Positions 7,527 through 16,521 are shown, counted from the first letter of the stretch. The stretch: 64,000 bases of DNA from Halobacteriovoraceae bacterium (GCA_020635135.1 JACKAJ010000015.1:186001-250000), one strand, 5' to 3'. Made by a program: numbers and translations. The notes: generated by a model not told the origin, from the sequence alone.

Positions 7527-9485
7527 ATGGCCGAATTATCTGTAAACAAAAAGCGCAAAGGTAAAGTCAAGGAAGCTGAGATCGAGAGTAAAGATCAGCG
7601 ATGGCATTGCCGGAACCGAGTCACCTTAGTATTTGGAAGTAATGATATCGAGGATCTAGAGACCTATCTTTACACTGAAGATTCTGTCGAGTTCCAAACC
7701 GTTAAATTTCATCAAGCAAAATCTAAGGCAATTGAAGAAATCCTCGATAACTGTATCGATGAATTTTATCGAGGACATGTCAGTGAAGTGAAAGTCACTT
7801 TGAGTCCAGACAAGATGGAAATTACAGTCGAAGACAACGGGATTGGGTTCCCTCTTTCAAAAGTTCCTCAAGTCTACACTGAGTTTCGAACCGGCTCGAA
7901 GTTTAAAGATGAAGAAACTGACTCAAAAGGTTTTCTCCATCGAACTCTTGGACAAAACGGGTTAGGAGCCTCGGCGACTTGTCTTACTTCTGATCTTTTT
8001 GAAGTTCGCGTTCGCCACTATAACTCCAAAAAAGAGCAAACATTTACTTTCATTGATGGTGCTTTAAAAACAAAAAAGACAAAACCGAAACCCTTCAAAG
8101 GGCATTCTGGTGTCCGGGTAAAGCTCAGCTTGGCCAAGGAAGTTTATAAAAATCCCAAAATTGATGAAGACCTCCTTCGAAAAAGAATCATCGATCTTGC
8201 CTATAACAACCCTGGATTAAAATTTATTTTTAATAACGAAAATTATCTCTATAAAGAAGGACTTTTTGAACTTGCTAAACGTATCGATCCCGAAGGACCC
8301 ATCCAGTTAGGGAGTGACAAATACGTTTACGAAACAACCACTTCAAAAAAGAAAAAGGCTAAAGGGCAAATTGATATGACCGTTGCCCTCACGATGGATT
8401 TTAAATCTGAGGAGCGTGAGCGCTTTATTTCTTTTGTAAACTCAACACCGACTTTTGATGGTGGTTTTCACAACGACAGAATTAAACGAGTCTTTATCAA
8501 TAGCATTAAAGAAAAATTAGAGCGTCAAGCAAAGAAAGAAAAAGTTTCTATTAACGACAATGACGTTCTCCAAGGGCTCACTTTTATTATTGGGATTACC
8601 ATGCCCAATCCCCGCTTTGAATCTCAAACCAAAAGAAAACTTGTTCGCGACACTCATCTTGAAAAAGGCATTGAAAGTTTTATGTCGAAGGCGATGACTA
8701 AATTCTTGAGAAGTCAAAAAGACTTTTTGGATTTGGTCCTGGATCGCGCCAAAACACGCCACCACTTTCAAGATCTCAAAGAAGCCAGTAAAAAAGGGAA
8801 AAAGGCTAAAAAACAAAGAGTAGAAAAACTCTTAGATGCTAATGAAAGAAAAGATCGCTCTAAGTGCATGCTTTTTATCTGTGAAGGGGATTCTGCGATT
8901 GGAGGACTCCGCTCTGCACGCGATAAACTCATTCAAGGGGGGATTGCTCTCAAGGGGAAACCCATGAATGTCAGCCAAGCCACAATTAAAGACATACTCG
9001 CCAATCAAGAATTGAGCGACATTATGGCTTCCATTGGCCTCACAATTGGAGTGAAAGCCGATATTGATAATCTCCGCTACTCAAAAATTGTCTTTCTCGC
9101 CGACTCTGATGTGGACGGAGGGCATATTAACACACTCCTTACTAATTTCTTTTTTACTTTCTGGCCTGAACTCTTTCAAAAGGGAATCATCCAAATTGCG
9201 AAAGCTCCACTTTTTGAAATTATTACCGATGGAGAAACTCTCTATGCAGAAACTCCGGAGGAATTAGAAAGTATAAAGAAAAAGAAAAATGTAAAGATAA
9301 AAGAAATCCAGAGAAACAAAGGTTTGGGGGAAATGTCTCAAGAAGCGTTCAAACACGTTCTCAACCGCGATTCATTTACCAAAATCACCACTGAAGATAT
9401 GAAAAAATCCAAGAAGATGCTACACGTTTGCTTCGGAAAGGATACCCAGCTTAGAAAAGACTTACTGCTTGAGGAAAATGCTTAA
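7527..9485 (+). CDS. parE: Type IIA DNA topoisomerase subunit B (ParE/GyrB family, divergent)
   Basis: This ATPase subunit of a type IIA topoisomerase has a GHKL domain (EEILDNCIDE near residue 70, DNGIGFP at 103-109, GQNGLGAS). A transducer region follows, then a TOPRIM domain with E453-G-D-S-A and the D526-S-D-V-D530 metal site. It ends with the RNKGLGEM segment typical of GyrB/ParE. At 652 residues it has ParE length, without the large gamma-proteobacterial GyrB insert. Wording at conserved sites departs from GyrB (EGDSAIGG for EGDSAGGS, DSDVDGGH for DADVDGAH), so it is not the housekeeping gyrase. It overlaps the A-subunit gene by one base. I call it topoisomerase IV-like; specificity cannot be read from sequence. 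Confidence 0.85.
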   Translation: MAELSVNKKRKGKVKEAEIESKDQRWHCRNRVTLVFGSNDIEDLETYLYTEDSVEFQTVKFHQAKSKAIEEILDNCIDEFYRGHVSEVKVTLSPDKMEITVEDNGIGFPLSKVPQVYTEFRTGSKFKDEETDSKGFLHRTLGQNGLGASATCLTSDLFEVRVRHYNSKKEQTFTFIDGALKTKKTKPKPFKGHSGVRVKLSLAKEVYKNPKIDEDLLRKRIIDLAYNNPGLKFIFNNENYLYKEGLFELAKRIDPEGPIQLGSDKYVYETTTSKKKKAKGQIDMTVALTMDFKSEERERFISFVNSTPTFDGGFHNDRIKRVFINSIKEKLERQAKKEKVSINDNDVLQGLTFIIGITMPNPRFESQTKRKLVRDTHLEKGIESFMSKAMTKFLRSQKDFLDLVLDRAKTRHHFQDLKEASKKGKKAKKQRVEKLLDANERKDRSKCMLFICEGDSAIGGLRSARDKLIQGGIALKGKPMNVSQATIKDILANQELSDIMASIGLTIGVKADIDNLRYSKIVFLADSDVDGGHINTLLTNFFFTFWPELFQKGIIQIAKAPLFEIITDGETLYAETPEELESIKKKKNVKIKEIQRNKGLGEMSQEAFKHVLNRDSFTKITTEDMKKSKKMLHVCFGKDTQLRKDLLLEENA

Positions 9486-10906
9486 TGGAAGAAATATACC
9501 TGCACTCAACTGATGCTATCCCCTTAGAACAAATTGTAAAAACGGAATATCGAAACTACCAGATCTACACTCTGATGGATCGAGCTATTCCCTATTTGCA
9601 AGATGGTCTCAAGCCAGCACAAAGACGAATTCTTTACACTCTGTGGAAACACCGAAATAAAGGCTTAACCAAAGTCTCCAGCGTCACAGGGTTGGTCCTC
9701 ACACTCCATCCTCATGGACCTGCTTCCATTGAATCTTCTATCGTCAACTTGGCTCAAGACTATGCGTTTTCCAATAACTACCCGCTCATTGATAAAAAAG
9801 GTTATTTTGGAGAGCGAATGGAAACCGCTCCAGCCGCTGGAAGGTATATTGAATGTAAGCTAGGAAAAGTTGCGGATCTTTTACTTTTTGATGATATGAA
9901 CCAAGTTGAGATGATTCCCAATTATGACGAGCGCGAAGTCGAACCCTTGGCTCTTTTGCCAAAGCTTCCCATCATGCTTCTCAACGGAGCGGAAGGAATT
10001 GGAACGGGATTTTCGTCGGTTATTCCAAGTTTCAAACACTCTGACATCATCAACTCCATGATCTTCTATCTCGAAAAAGGTAAAGCTAAGCGCTTAAAAC
10101 CTTGGGTTCGAAACTATTCTCTACCTGTTGAAGTTGAAAAATCGGGAAGAGTTATTTTTCAAATTGGTTTTACCCAAAAAAATGACAGTATTTATATTAC
10201 AGAATTACCTAAGGGCTACGACGCTAAAAAAATCTATAAGCACCTCAATAAATTCATTGATAGTGACTATCTCAAAGACTTTATCGACTCTACAGTCGAT
10301 AACCACGTCGAGATTGAATTGCTCTTTAAAAGAGGAAAGCAACCAAGTTTAGAAGAAGTTGAGAAAAAATTGGGAGCTACTTCGACACTCGTTCCCAATT
10401 ATACTCTCATCAGTGAGCGTGGGGTAAAGATCTTTGACCGCGCTGAACAGATAATCGAACTCTTTACAGAACAGCGCCTGGTCGTTGTTAAAAGACGCTA
10501 TGAGCTCTTGATTGCAGATTGTGAACACAATATCAAAAAGAATAACGAAATTATCCGCTTTATTAAAGAAAAGCATTACGCAGAAGCTGAGAAAAAGGCT
10601 AACAGAACAAGCTTTGTCGATTACTTAAAAACCAAAAAATTTAGTTTCGCCGATTATCTTGCCGATATGGCCATCTACCGCATGACCAAAGAAGAAGTGA
10701 ATAAGAGACAATTACTCATCAAAGAAGACACTTCGAAGCTTAAAACTTACAAAGATATTTTCAAATCCCCTGCCAAAATAAAAGGGAAACTCATTGATGA
10801 ACTTACTGATATTGATGTGAAACTCTCTAAGATTATGGAAGACAAGGAAAAAGAAAAGGCCAAGGCGCTTTCTAAAAAGAAAGTCAGTAAGAAAAAAAAA
10901 AGTTAG
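9485..10906 (+). CDS. parC: Type IIA DNA topoisomerase subunit A, short form (ParC family)
   Basis: This is the DNA cleavage subunit. The winged-helix part carries DGLKPAQRRIL near residue 40 and the catalytic tyrosine Tyr121 in AAGRYIECKL. The LPIMLLNGAEGIGTGF tower-domain segment and a coiled-coil gate follow. At 473 residues it stops after the coiled coil and lacks the C-terminal beta-pinwheel of GyrA/ParC; a Lys-rich tail replaces it. In size and local wording it resembles the phage T4 gp52 subunit more than ParC. Translation is coupled to the B subunit by a TAATG overlap. Without the pinwheel, gyrase-type supercoiling is unlikely, and relaxation or decatenation is the expected activity. 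Confidence 0.85.
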   Translation: MEEIYLHSTDAIPLEQIVKTEYRNYQIYTLMDRAIPYLQDGLKPAQRRILYTLWKHRNKGLTKVSSVTGLVLTLHPHGPASIESSIVNLAQDYAFSNNYPLIDKKGYFGERMETAPAAGRYIECKLGKVADLLLFDDMNQVEMIPNYDEREVEPLALLPKLPIMLLNGAEGIGTGFSSVIPSFKHSDIINSMIFYLEKGKAKRLKPWVRNYSLPVEVEKSGRVIFQIGFTQKNDSIYITELPKGYDAKKIYKHLNKFIDSDYLKDFIDSTVDNHVEIELLFKRGKQPSLEEVEKKLGATSTLVPNYTLISERGVKIFDRAEQIIELFTEQRLVVVKRRYELLIADCEHNIKKNNEIIRFIKEKHYAEAEKKANRTSFVDYLKTKKFSFADYLADMAIYRMTKEEVNKRQLLIKEDTSKLKTYKDIFKSPAKIKGKLIDELTDIDVKLSKIMEDKEKEKAKALSKKKVSKKKKS

Positions 10907-11502
10907 AGAGAAATTTCTAGAGTAAACATGCCCTCTGTGTAATTAACCTTTACTTCTCCTTCTCCAGTTGCATAAACAACTGCCAATCCTGCTTGAAGAT
11001 TACTCATCTGCCAGAACATAAATCGAGCACCAAGATTATAGACAATGAACTTGTCTTCTAGAAATTGGCCATATTCGGTTTGAATATCATCTTTTTGGAC
11101 CGAAGTATAATCGTCATTATTAACAATTTTTTCTTCAAGTGTTGTTTGTCCTAATCCTAAAAAAATATGAAAACTTGAGGAGTGTATGAGATAAAAATTT
11201 AAACCATAAGTAACTTGGTCTTGATCAACTCTTCCTCTAATCGAATCGTGAATAAAATCATACTCTCTGTTGTGAATTCGATAAAAAATTTCAGCAAACC
11301 ACCCACTAAAAACTTCCATGCTCAAGCGAGATGAATAGCTCAGCCCTGTAGGATGAATATTATGATTGCCTAATTTCTCTTCATAATAATTTCCATAGCC
11401 CAAATCGAAACCTAGCTTAGTATTCAAGCCAGCCGCAAATATATTGCTTGAATACAAACAAAACAAAAGGATAAATACGCTAAAAGACCCAAGAGTTCTC
11501 AC
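10903..11502 (-). CDS. Putative outer-membrane beta-barrel protein
   Basis: The 199-residue product starts with GTG and has a clear signal peptide ending near SSNIFAAG. The mature part alternates aromatic and polar residues in strand-like stretches (DLGYGNYYEEKL, LNFYLIHSSSFHIFLGLGQTTLE, LGARFMFWQMSNLQ), which suits an eight-stranded barrel of the OmpW/OmpA-like class. No named family is recognisable. It converges on the topoisomerase A gene with a four-base overlap of the two stop regions. Confidence 0.6.
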   Translation of the reverse strand: MRTLGSFSVFILLFCLYSSNIFAAGLNTKLGFDLGYGNYYEEKLGNHNIHPTGLSYSSRLSMEVFSGWFAEIFYRIHNREYDFIHDSIRGRVDQDQVTYGLNFYLIHSSSFHIFLGLGQTTLEEKIVNNDDYTSVQKDDIQTEYGQFLEDKFIVYNLGARFMFWQMSNLQAGLAVVYATGEGEVKVNYTEGMFTLEISL

Positions 11503-11589
11503 TCTAATATTTTATCAAAGAGATTGAGTATTTCAGAGATCAGAAAGAACTTCCATACCCGACAAAACCGCTCAATCTTGACATGAAAT

Positions 11590-11616
11590 TAAAATCTCTG
11601 CAATCTTTTCCGATAA
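11590..11616 (+). promoter_or_regulatory. sigma28 (FliA)-like promoter
   Basis: TAAAATCT (11590-11597), exactly 11 bases, then TCCGATAA (11609-11616) closely match the FliA consensus TAAAGTTT-N11-GCCGATAA, 13 of 16 positions by eye. The predicted start lies at or next to the ATG at 11624, and no Shine-Dalgarno sequence is visible, so the message may be leaderless. Confidence 0.5.
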
Positions 11617-11623
11617 GACTAGT

Positions 11624-12565
11624 ATGAAGATTTTGAAAACAATTTTCTTATTCTTGTTTGTTTTCACAAGTTTGCACAGTTGTAACAGCGATGAACCTCT
11701 CGGATCAACTTCTGCAACAGAAACATCGAGTAATGAAGGAAGCACAGATACAACCCCTAGTGATGTTTTTGAATCTGGTGACATTATCATCTCTAGCTAT
11801 AGTGCTAAAAAAATTATTCTTTTTGATAGTGATGGAAATTTCAAACAAGACATTGCTGTGTTTAACCCTTTGCGAGACTCCGTTCATGGTCTTGCTTGGG
11901 ATACGGCCAACGACCGTTTACTTGCCGTCATCAATGGAACACCTGATCGGGTTTTAGCTTATGATAAAGAAACAGCTACAGAAACAGAGCTCATCAATAA
12001 TTCAGGACTCAACGGAAACACCTATGGTTTAACGGTTCTCGATAACAATGACATCCTAGTCATCGAAAGTAATAGCCTTGAGCGCTTTAGTGAAACAGGC
12101 CAAAGGATTGGAAACCCTTTTGCCAATAATATTCAAACAACACTCCAATACGTTGATGCTCTCAGCACTGGCGGTTTTGTCGCCTGCTCAACGGGTACAG
12201 ATCGCGTACGAATTTATGATGATGATGGAGTCCAACTCTATGAAGCCACTTCAAGTGTTGCAGGAACCACAAATGCCTATGGTTGCATGGAAACTTCCGA
12301 TGGAAATATTCTTGTAGCCTGGAATGGAACTACAGACACCATCATCCTCTATAACAGTGATCTTTCAACTGAGCTTTACACTTTCAGTGACACCAGCATA
12401 CTCCCCGATCCGCGAACTGCTCTCGCCGAAACAAGTGATGGCTACTTTCTAATTCCCGATTATACCTATGAATATATTGTTGTGCTTGATAGTGAGCTAA
12501 ACTTTGTAGAAATCAACCAGAATCCCACCATGGCTGATCCATGGGGGATTGTGGTTGTACCGTAA
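11624..12565 (+). CDS. Lipoprotein with a beta-propeller-like repeat domain
   Basis: The 313-residue protein begins with a lipoprotein signal ending in LHSC (Cys20). After a Ser/Thr-rich linker, the rest is built of repeated four-strand units of about 45 residues (for example KIILFDSDGNFKQDI, RVLAYDKETATETEL, RVRIYDDDGVQLYE, TIILYNSDLSTELY). This is typical of NHL/SMP-30-like beta-propellers. It is probably anchored in the outer membrane facing the periplasm or outside. Its partner is unknown. The strong sigma28-like promoter upstream suggests expression with motility or attack-phase genes. It converges on fusA, eight bases away. Confidence 0.7.
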   Translation: MKILKTIFLFLFVFTSLHSCNSDEPLGSTSATETSSNEGSTDTTPSDVFESGDIIISSYSAKKIILFDSDGNFKQDIAVFNPLRDSVHGLAWDTANDRLLAVINGTPDRVLAYDKETATETELINNSGLNGNTYGLTVLDNNDILVIESNSLERFSETGQRIGNPFANNIQTTLQYVDALSTGGFVACSTGTDRVRIYDDDGVQLYEATSSVAGTTNAYGCMETSDGNILVAWNGTTDTIILYNSDLSTELYTFSDTSILPDPRTALAETSDGYFLIPDYTYEYIVVLDSELNFVEINQNPTMADPWGIVVVP

Positions 12566-12573
12566 ATAATTGA

Positions 12574-14739
12574 TTAATCGTCTTTAGCGAGTTTCTCTTT
12601 TCTTTCGGCCATAACTTTTTCTTGAATATTGTTAGGGCACTCAGAGTATTTTGCAAACTCCATGGTATAGCCAGCTTTTCCGGCAGTACCAGATCGAAGG
12701 TCTGTTGAATATCCAAACATTTCAGAAAGAGGAACAAAGGCGTTGATAATAGTATCCCCATTATCATTTGTTTCACTTCCTTGAATGATCCCGCGCCTTG
12801 AAGAAAGATCCCCAATAACAAACCCTTGGTACTCATCAGGAGTTTCAACTTCAACTTTCATGATTGGCTCGAGAAGAACTGGACTGGCCTTCGCAATCGC
12901 TTGTCTCATGGCCTGACGTGAAGCAATTCTAAATGCCATATCAGAAGAGTCGACGTCGTGAGATTTTCCGTCTTTCAAGAAAACTTCCACATCAATAAGA
13001 GGGAAAGCCGCCAATGGACCTTTGTCCATAACGTCTTGAAAACCTTTTTCACAAGCACCAATAAATTCGGTAGGAATCGATCCCCCTTTAATTTGGTTAT
13101 GAAAGCGAAAGTTTTGATCTTCTTTCTCTTTATTTTCTTCAGAAAGTGGACGAATTTCTCCCACAACTTGACCAAATTGCCCAGAACCACCGGTTTGTTT
13201 TTTGTGAGTGTAATCAAATCCGGCTTCCTGGCGAATTGTCTCACGGTAGTTAACCTGTGGAGCACCAACTTCAACTTCTGCTTTGTACTCACGCTTGAGT
13301 CTTTCAACATAAATTTCTAAGTGAAGCTCTCCCATCCCAGCAATTCTCGTCTCCCCTGATTCTTCGTCAGTGAAAACGTGGAAAGTCGGATCTTCTTTCA
13401 TAAAGCGTGAAAGACCTTTCGACATTTTGATCTGGTTGTCTTTATCTTTTGCTTTAATTGAAAGCTCGATAACAGGAATTGGAACATGCATCCCTTCGCA
13501 AGAGATAGTGAGCAAGTCGTCGTTTCCGACAAAAGTGTCCCCGGAAGCACAATCGATTCCAACCATTGCAATAATATCTCCAGCTCCAGCGCTATCAATA
13601 TTGTCTCGATCGTTTGAGTTCATTCGCACGATTCTTCCTACCCGAACTTTTTTCTTCGTTCTGGTATTCCAAATAAAGTCACCTTTTTTCAATTCACCTT
13701 GATAAATTCTTGTATAAGTTAATTGTCCAAATTGCTCGTCAGTAATTTTAAAGGCCATACAAACAAGGGGCTTATCAAAAACAGGTTCCAAATTAAATTT
13801 TTCATCTGTTTCATCATTAATCGCCGTCGGCTTTGCACAAGTTAATGGAGAAGGAAGGTATCTTCCAACAGCATTCAAAAGTGGCTGAACTCCCTTGTTT
13901 TTAAAAGCTGATCCCATGAAAACAGGAGTAAGTCCTAAAGTTTGAACACCTTTTCGAACAGCATTATGAATTGTCTCTTCAGTCACTTCATTGCCTTCTA
14001 AAATATCTTCCATCATTTGATCATCAAATTCACTGACAGCGTCGAGCATTTGCTCTCTCAACTCTTCAGCTTGATCTTTAAGTTCAGCAGGGCATTCTTC
14101 CACGCGAACATTTTCTCCGTTATCACCATCAAAATAATAAGCTTTCATTGTGATGAGATCGATGACACCTTGGAAATTCTCTTCAGCACCAATTGGCATT
14201 TGCATAAGAACAGCATTGTGCCCAAGTTTCTCACGAAGTGCTTTCACACCATTGAAAGGGTTCGCTCCCATTCGGTCCATCTTATTTAGGAAGGCCATTC
14301 TTGGAACGTTATAGCGTTTCATCTGACGATCAACTGTGATCGATTGAGACTGAACACCGGCTACTGAACAAAGGACGAGAATCGCACCATCGAGAACTCG
14401 AAGCGATCTCTCAACTTCAACAGTGAAATCCACGTGCCCCGGAGTATCGATGATATTAATCTTAATATCTTTTCCACCACCTTCAGCGCAAGTCACACCT
14501 TCGTTCGCAATCCCTCTCCAGTGAACAGTCGTCGCTGCAGAAGTGATGGTGATCCCTTTTTCTTTTTCAAGTTCCATGTGGTCCATCTTGGCTCCATCAC
14601 CACCACCGCGCACGTCTTCAATTTTGTGAATTTTATCACAGTAAAAAAGAATGCGTTCAGTGAGTGTCGTCTTCCCCGAATCGATGTGGGCCGAGATTCC
14701 AATATTTCGCGTTTTTGGTAAGTCTTTTTCTCCAGACAT
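12574..14739 (-). CDS. fusA: Translation elongation factor G
   Basis: EF-G is the GTPase that moves tRNA and mRNA through the ribosome. All GTPase motifs are present: AHIDSGKTT (G1), GITITSAAT (G2), DTPGHVDF (G3) and NKMDR (G4), followed by domains II-V. The effector region reads DVRGGGDGAKMDHMELEKEKG, a form seen in delta-like and spirochaete EF-Gs. An insert (VTCAEGGGKD) precedes G3. I place the start at 14739 rather than 14817: GGAG lies 10 bases upstream, and a good promoter at 14789-14817 would make the longer start untranscribed. The length is then 721 residues, a little above the usual 690-700. It stands alone, away from the str operon. Confidence 0.95.
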   Translation of the reverse strand: MSGEKDLPKTRNIGISAHIDSGKTTLTERILFYCDKIHKIEDVRGGGDGAKMDHMELEKEKGITITSAATTVHWRGIANEGVTCAEGGGKDIKINIIDTPGHVDFTVEVERSLRVLDGAILVLCSVAGVQSQSITVDRQMKRYNVPRMAFLNKMDRMGANPFNGVKALREKLGHNAVLMQMPIGAEENFQGVIDLITMKAYYFDGDNGENVRVEECPAELKDQAEELREQMLDAVSEFDDQMMEDILEGNEVTEETIHNAVRKGVQTLGLTPVFMGSAFKNKGVQPLLNAVGRYLPSPLTCAKPTAINDETDEKFNLEPVFDKPLVCMAFKITDEQFGQLTYTRIYQGELKKGDFIWNTRTKKKVRVGRIVRMNSNDRDNIDSAGAGDIIAMVGIDCASGDTFVGNDDLLTISCEGMHVPIPVIELSIKAKDKDNQIKMSKGLSRFMKEDPTFHVFTDEESGETRIAGMGELHLEIYVERLKREYKAEVEVGAPQVNYRETIRQEAGFDYTHKKQTGGSGQFGQVVGEIRPLSEENKEKEDQNFRFHNQIKGGSIPTEFIGACEKGFQDVMDKGPLAAFPLIDVEVFLKDGKSHDVDSSDMAFRIASRQAMRQAIAKASPVLLEPIMKVEVETPDEYQGFVIGDLSSRRGIIQGSETNDNGDTIINAFVPLSEMFGYSTDLRSGTAGKAGYTMEFAKYSECPNNIQEKVMAERKEKLAKDD

Positions 14740-14788
14740 TAATTTTCTCCAGAATAAATGATCAATATTAGTAATTTTTAATGAGGGT

Positions 14789-14817
14789 ACTATAAATCTT
14801 AAGTGCGTCAAACTCAA
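14789..14817 (-). promoter_or_regulatory. Sigma70 promoter of fusA
   Basis: On the minus strand TTGAGT (complement of 14812-14817), a 17-base spacer and TATAGT (complement of 14789-14794) form a near-consensus promoter. Transcription would begin around 14782, about 43 bases before the chosen fusA ATG at 14739. Confidence 0.6.
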
Positions 14818-14856
14818 GTCTTAAGTGCTCTCATCGTGAATAAATTATAAATTCTA

Positions 14857-14885
14857 TTGACTGATACTTAGCACATGCATTACAA
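14857..14885 (+). promoter_or_regulatory. Possible sigma70 promoter for the unknown gene at 14928
   Basis: TTGACT (14857-14862), a 17-base spacer and TTACAA (14880-14885). The -35 is good and the -10 is weak. It points away from the fusA promoter in the shared divergent region. Confidence 0.35.
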
Positions 14886-14927
14886 AGAATAAAAAAAAAA
14901 ATTAAACTCTTCCGCTAAAAAACTGCT

Positions 14928-15632
14928 ATGGGTACTAGGAATATTGAAAAAGAAAACCTCTACGAGTCTGTAAAACAGCTACTCGAGTGTGAAATACCAC
15001 ACGTTCACCTTCCCCAGCAGAAACTCTTCACCCTTTTTAGTATCGCTTTTCAATACATGCTCTACCGTTCAAGTAACGAGCCAGGGGCTTATATATTGAG
15101 AGTCGAAGACAGCTATCTCGCTGAAAAACTCGCTCGCAAGGCCAAAGACGAAACAAGCCGCAAATTCATGGCGAGACTACTGCATACGAGAAAATTGAGA
15201 TTTGAGAGATCCAGCTTCTATTTAGATTACTTTAATCTTCAAAGTTGGAGCTTAACGGCCGATATTCCCAGAGAAAAAGTAAAAGCGGCTCTTATTGTTA
15301 AGAATACTTCTCACAACCCACTCATTGATGAAACTGATTTTCGCTACCAAACACAATCGGATATGCAAGTTACAGATATTCAGGTTCCAGAAGAAGCTGT
15401 TGAAGAACCGGTTGAAGCTCCAATTCCATTTGCGGTCAAAGAATTTGGACCTCACTATTACCTCGAAACTCTGAAGTCTTTTGTTCCCAACACTATCACG
15501 ATTGCCTACGGTGAGAATTTTGATGGAGTTGAGCCTGTAAAATTTGGTTTTATCCCTGAGCCCCAAGAGACATTGCATGGGGTCAAAATCGCTCGCGACG
15601 TCCAACTTACCGACTCTGAAGACGAAGATTAA
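14928..15632 (+). CDS. Unknown cytoplasmic protein
   Basis: I do not recognise this 234-residue protein. It has no signal peptide or membrane segment. The first 110 residues look helical and basic (RKAKDETSRKFMARLLHTRK). A Glu/Pro-rich linker (EEAVEEPVEAPIP) follows near residue 160, then a C-terminal part ending in the acidic tail TDSEDED. The gene is divergent from fusA and has its own candidate promoter. A leader rich in A precedes the ATG, and no strong ribosome-binding site is visible. Confidence 0.6.
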   Translation: MGTRNIEKENLYESVKQLLECEIPHVHLPQQKLFTLFSIAFQYMLYRSSNEPGAYILRVEDSYLAEKLARKAKDETSRKFMARLLHTRKLRFERSSFYLDYFNLQSWSLTADIPREKVKAALIVKNTSHNPLIDETDFRYQTQSDMQVTDIQVPEEAVEEPVEAPIPFAVKEFGPHYYLETLKSFVPNTITIAYGENFDGVEPVKFGFIPEPQETLHGVKIARDVQLTDSEDED

Positions 15633-15703
15633 TTCTCACTACCAAGATTGCAATTTTTACTCACCCACTTAATGGTGCTTTCTTTCTATGCTAGAGAGAA
15701 TTC

Positions 15704-16120
15704 ATGAAAATTTTAATCGCATCATCGTTCATTGTTTATTTAACAACTTCAAGCCTGGGATTGGCCCGTCACTTAGAATTTTGCCAAGAAAATTTGATCG
15801 GGAGCCGGGACCAAGAAGTTTATGACATCTGCACCGATTCTAAGCTCCAATACTCTGAAAACGAAGATGATTTTCCCGATTATTTAAGGCTAGAAGTTCG
15901 CAGGGCCTTTGACGGCGAACAAACACTCTACAAAGAATACGTTCAAGTCGAATGCTATGAAGGCTACTACCGCGACCGAATTTGTGAATATCTCACTCTC
16001 GACAATGAAACGTTGCGAGTCTACTTCATGAGCCCTTATTCCTGTGGGGAAACCTTTTACATGGAAGACGAAATTCCTCGCTGTGTGAATTTCACTTTTC
16101 CCGATCAGTCTTATCGCTAA
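15704..16120 (+). CDS. Small exported protein with six cysteines
   Basis: The 138-residue product has a signal peptide (about residues 1-21, cleavage near GLA-R). The acidic mature part contains six cysteines (FC, DIC, VEC, RIC, YSC, PRC), an even number that suggests three disulfides outside the cytoplasm. It is rich in Tyr and Glu. No family is recognised. AGAGAG just upstream serves as a plausible ribosome-binding site. Confidence 0.55.
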   Translation: MKILIASSFIVYLTTSSLGLARHLEFCQENLIGSRDQEVYDICTDSKLQYSENEDDFPDYLRLEVRRAFDGEQTLYKEYVQVECYEGYYRDRICEYLTLDNETLRVYFMSPYSCGETFYMEDEIPRCVNFTFPDQSYR

Positions 16121-16521
16121 ATTTTAAATTTTTTTATTAGGTTTGAGATCTTTTTGGTTAAAACAAGGAGGTGGCGGCCTGAAAAAAATTTTTCTACAAA
16201 ATTTTTTTTGGTAGGTAATAGGCAGGAATGGAGGCCAACTCTTCATTCGAAGCATTGGTTTTAGGTATGATGTGTTTCCACGGTAGGATTCTGACATCAG
16301 GCCATGCCACCTTAACCTCTTGTTGCTCTTCTTATAAGCAATTGCTGTGCCAAAACTAAATACTCTGTTTTTCTAAGGACTTGAGAAAATAATTCGCAAA
16401 TGACTCTTTGCGCATTACAGTTGCACTTTGATTCTTGCTCTTACTTTGATACCGGCCCTCGGTATCATGACGGGACTGCTAAATACTAGCAGCATCGAAA
16501 TTCATCCTTTAAAATTGACTC
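16121..16521 (+). other. 401-bp gene-poor gap with hairpins and possible gene relic
   Basis: No convincing intact gene lies here. A long-range inverted repeat joins GGTGGCGGCCTGA (16169-16181) to TCAGGCCATGCCACC (16297-16311, two unpaired bases). Three local hairpins follow: CGCAAA/TTTGCG (16395-16412), TGATACCG/CGGTATCA (16447-16467) and CTGCTA/TAGCAG (16476-16492). On the minus strand one frame reads like protein from 16332 to 16194 (VAWPDVRILPWKHIIPK...), preceded in frame by two stops and a short stretch beginning MRKESFANYF. This may be a decayed gene. A 43-codon plus-strand ORF (16228-16359) overlaps it and looks fortuitous. Confidence 0.4.

Noticed and set aside
12958..13320. 120-codon ORF opposite fusA
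   Set aside because: Shadow of EF-G; composition is Phe/Asn-rich with no start signal.
14740..14817. 26-residue N-terminal extension of EF-G
   Set aside because: It lies across the fusA promoter, has no ribosome-binding site, and known EF-Gs start near the internal Met at 14739.
16228..16359. 43-codon plus-strand ORF with an AGG just upstream
   Set aside because: It overlaps the more protein-like minus-strand frame, has a poor ribosome-binding distance and no recognisable sequence; probably fortuitous.
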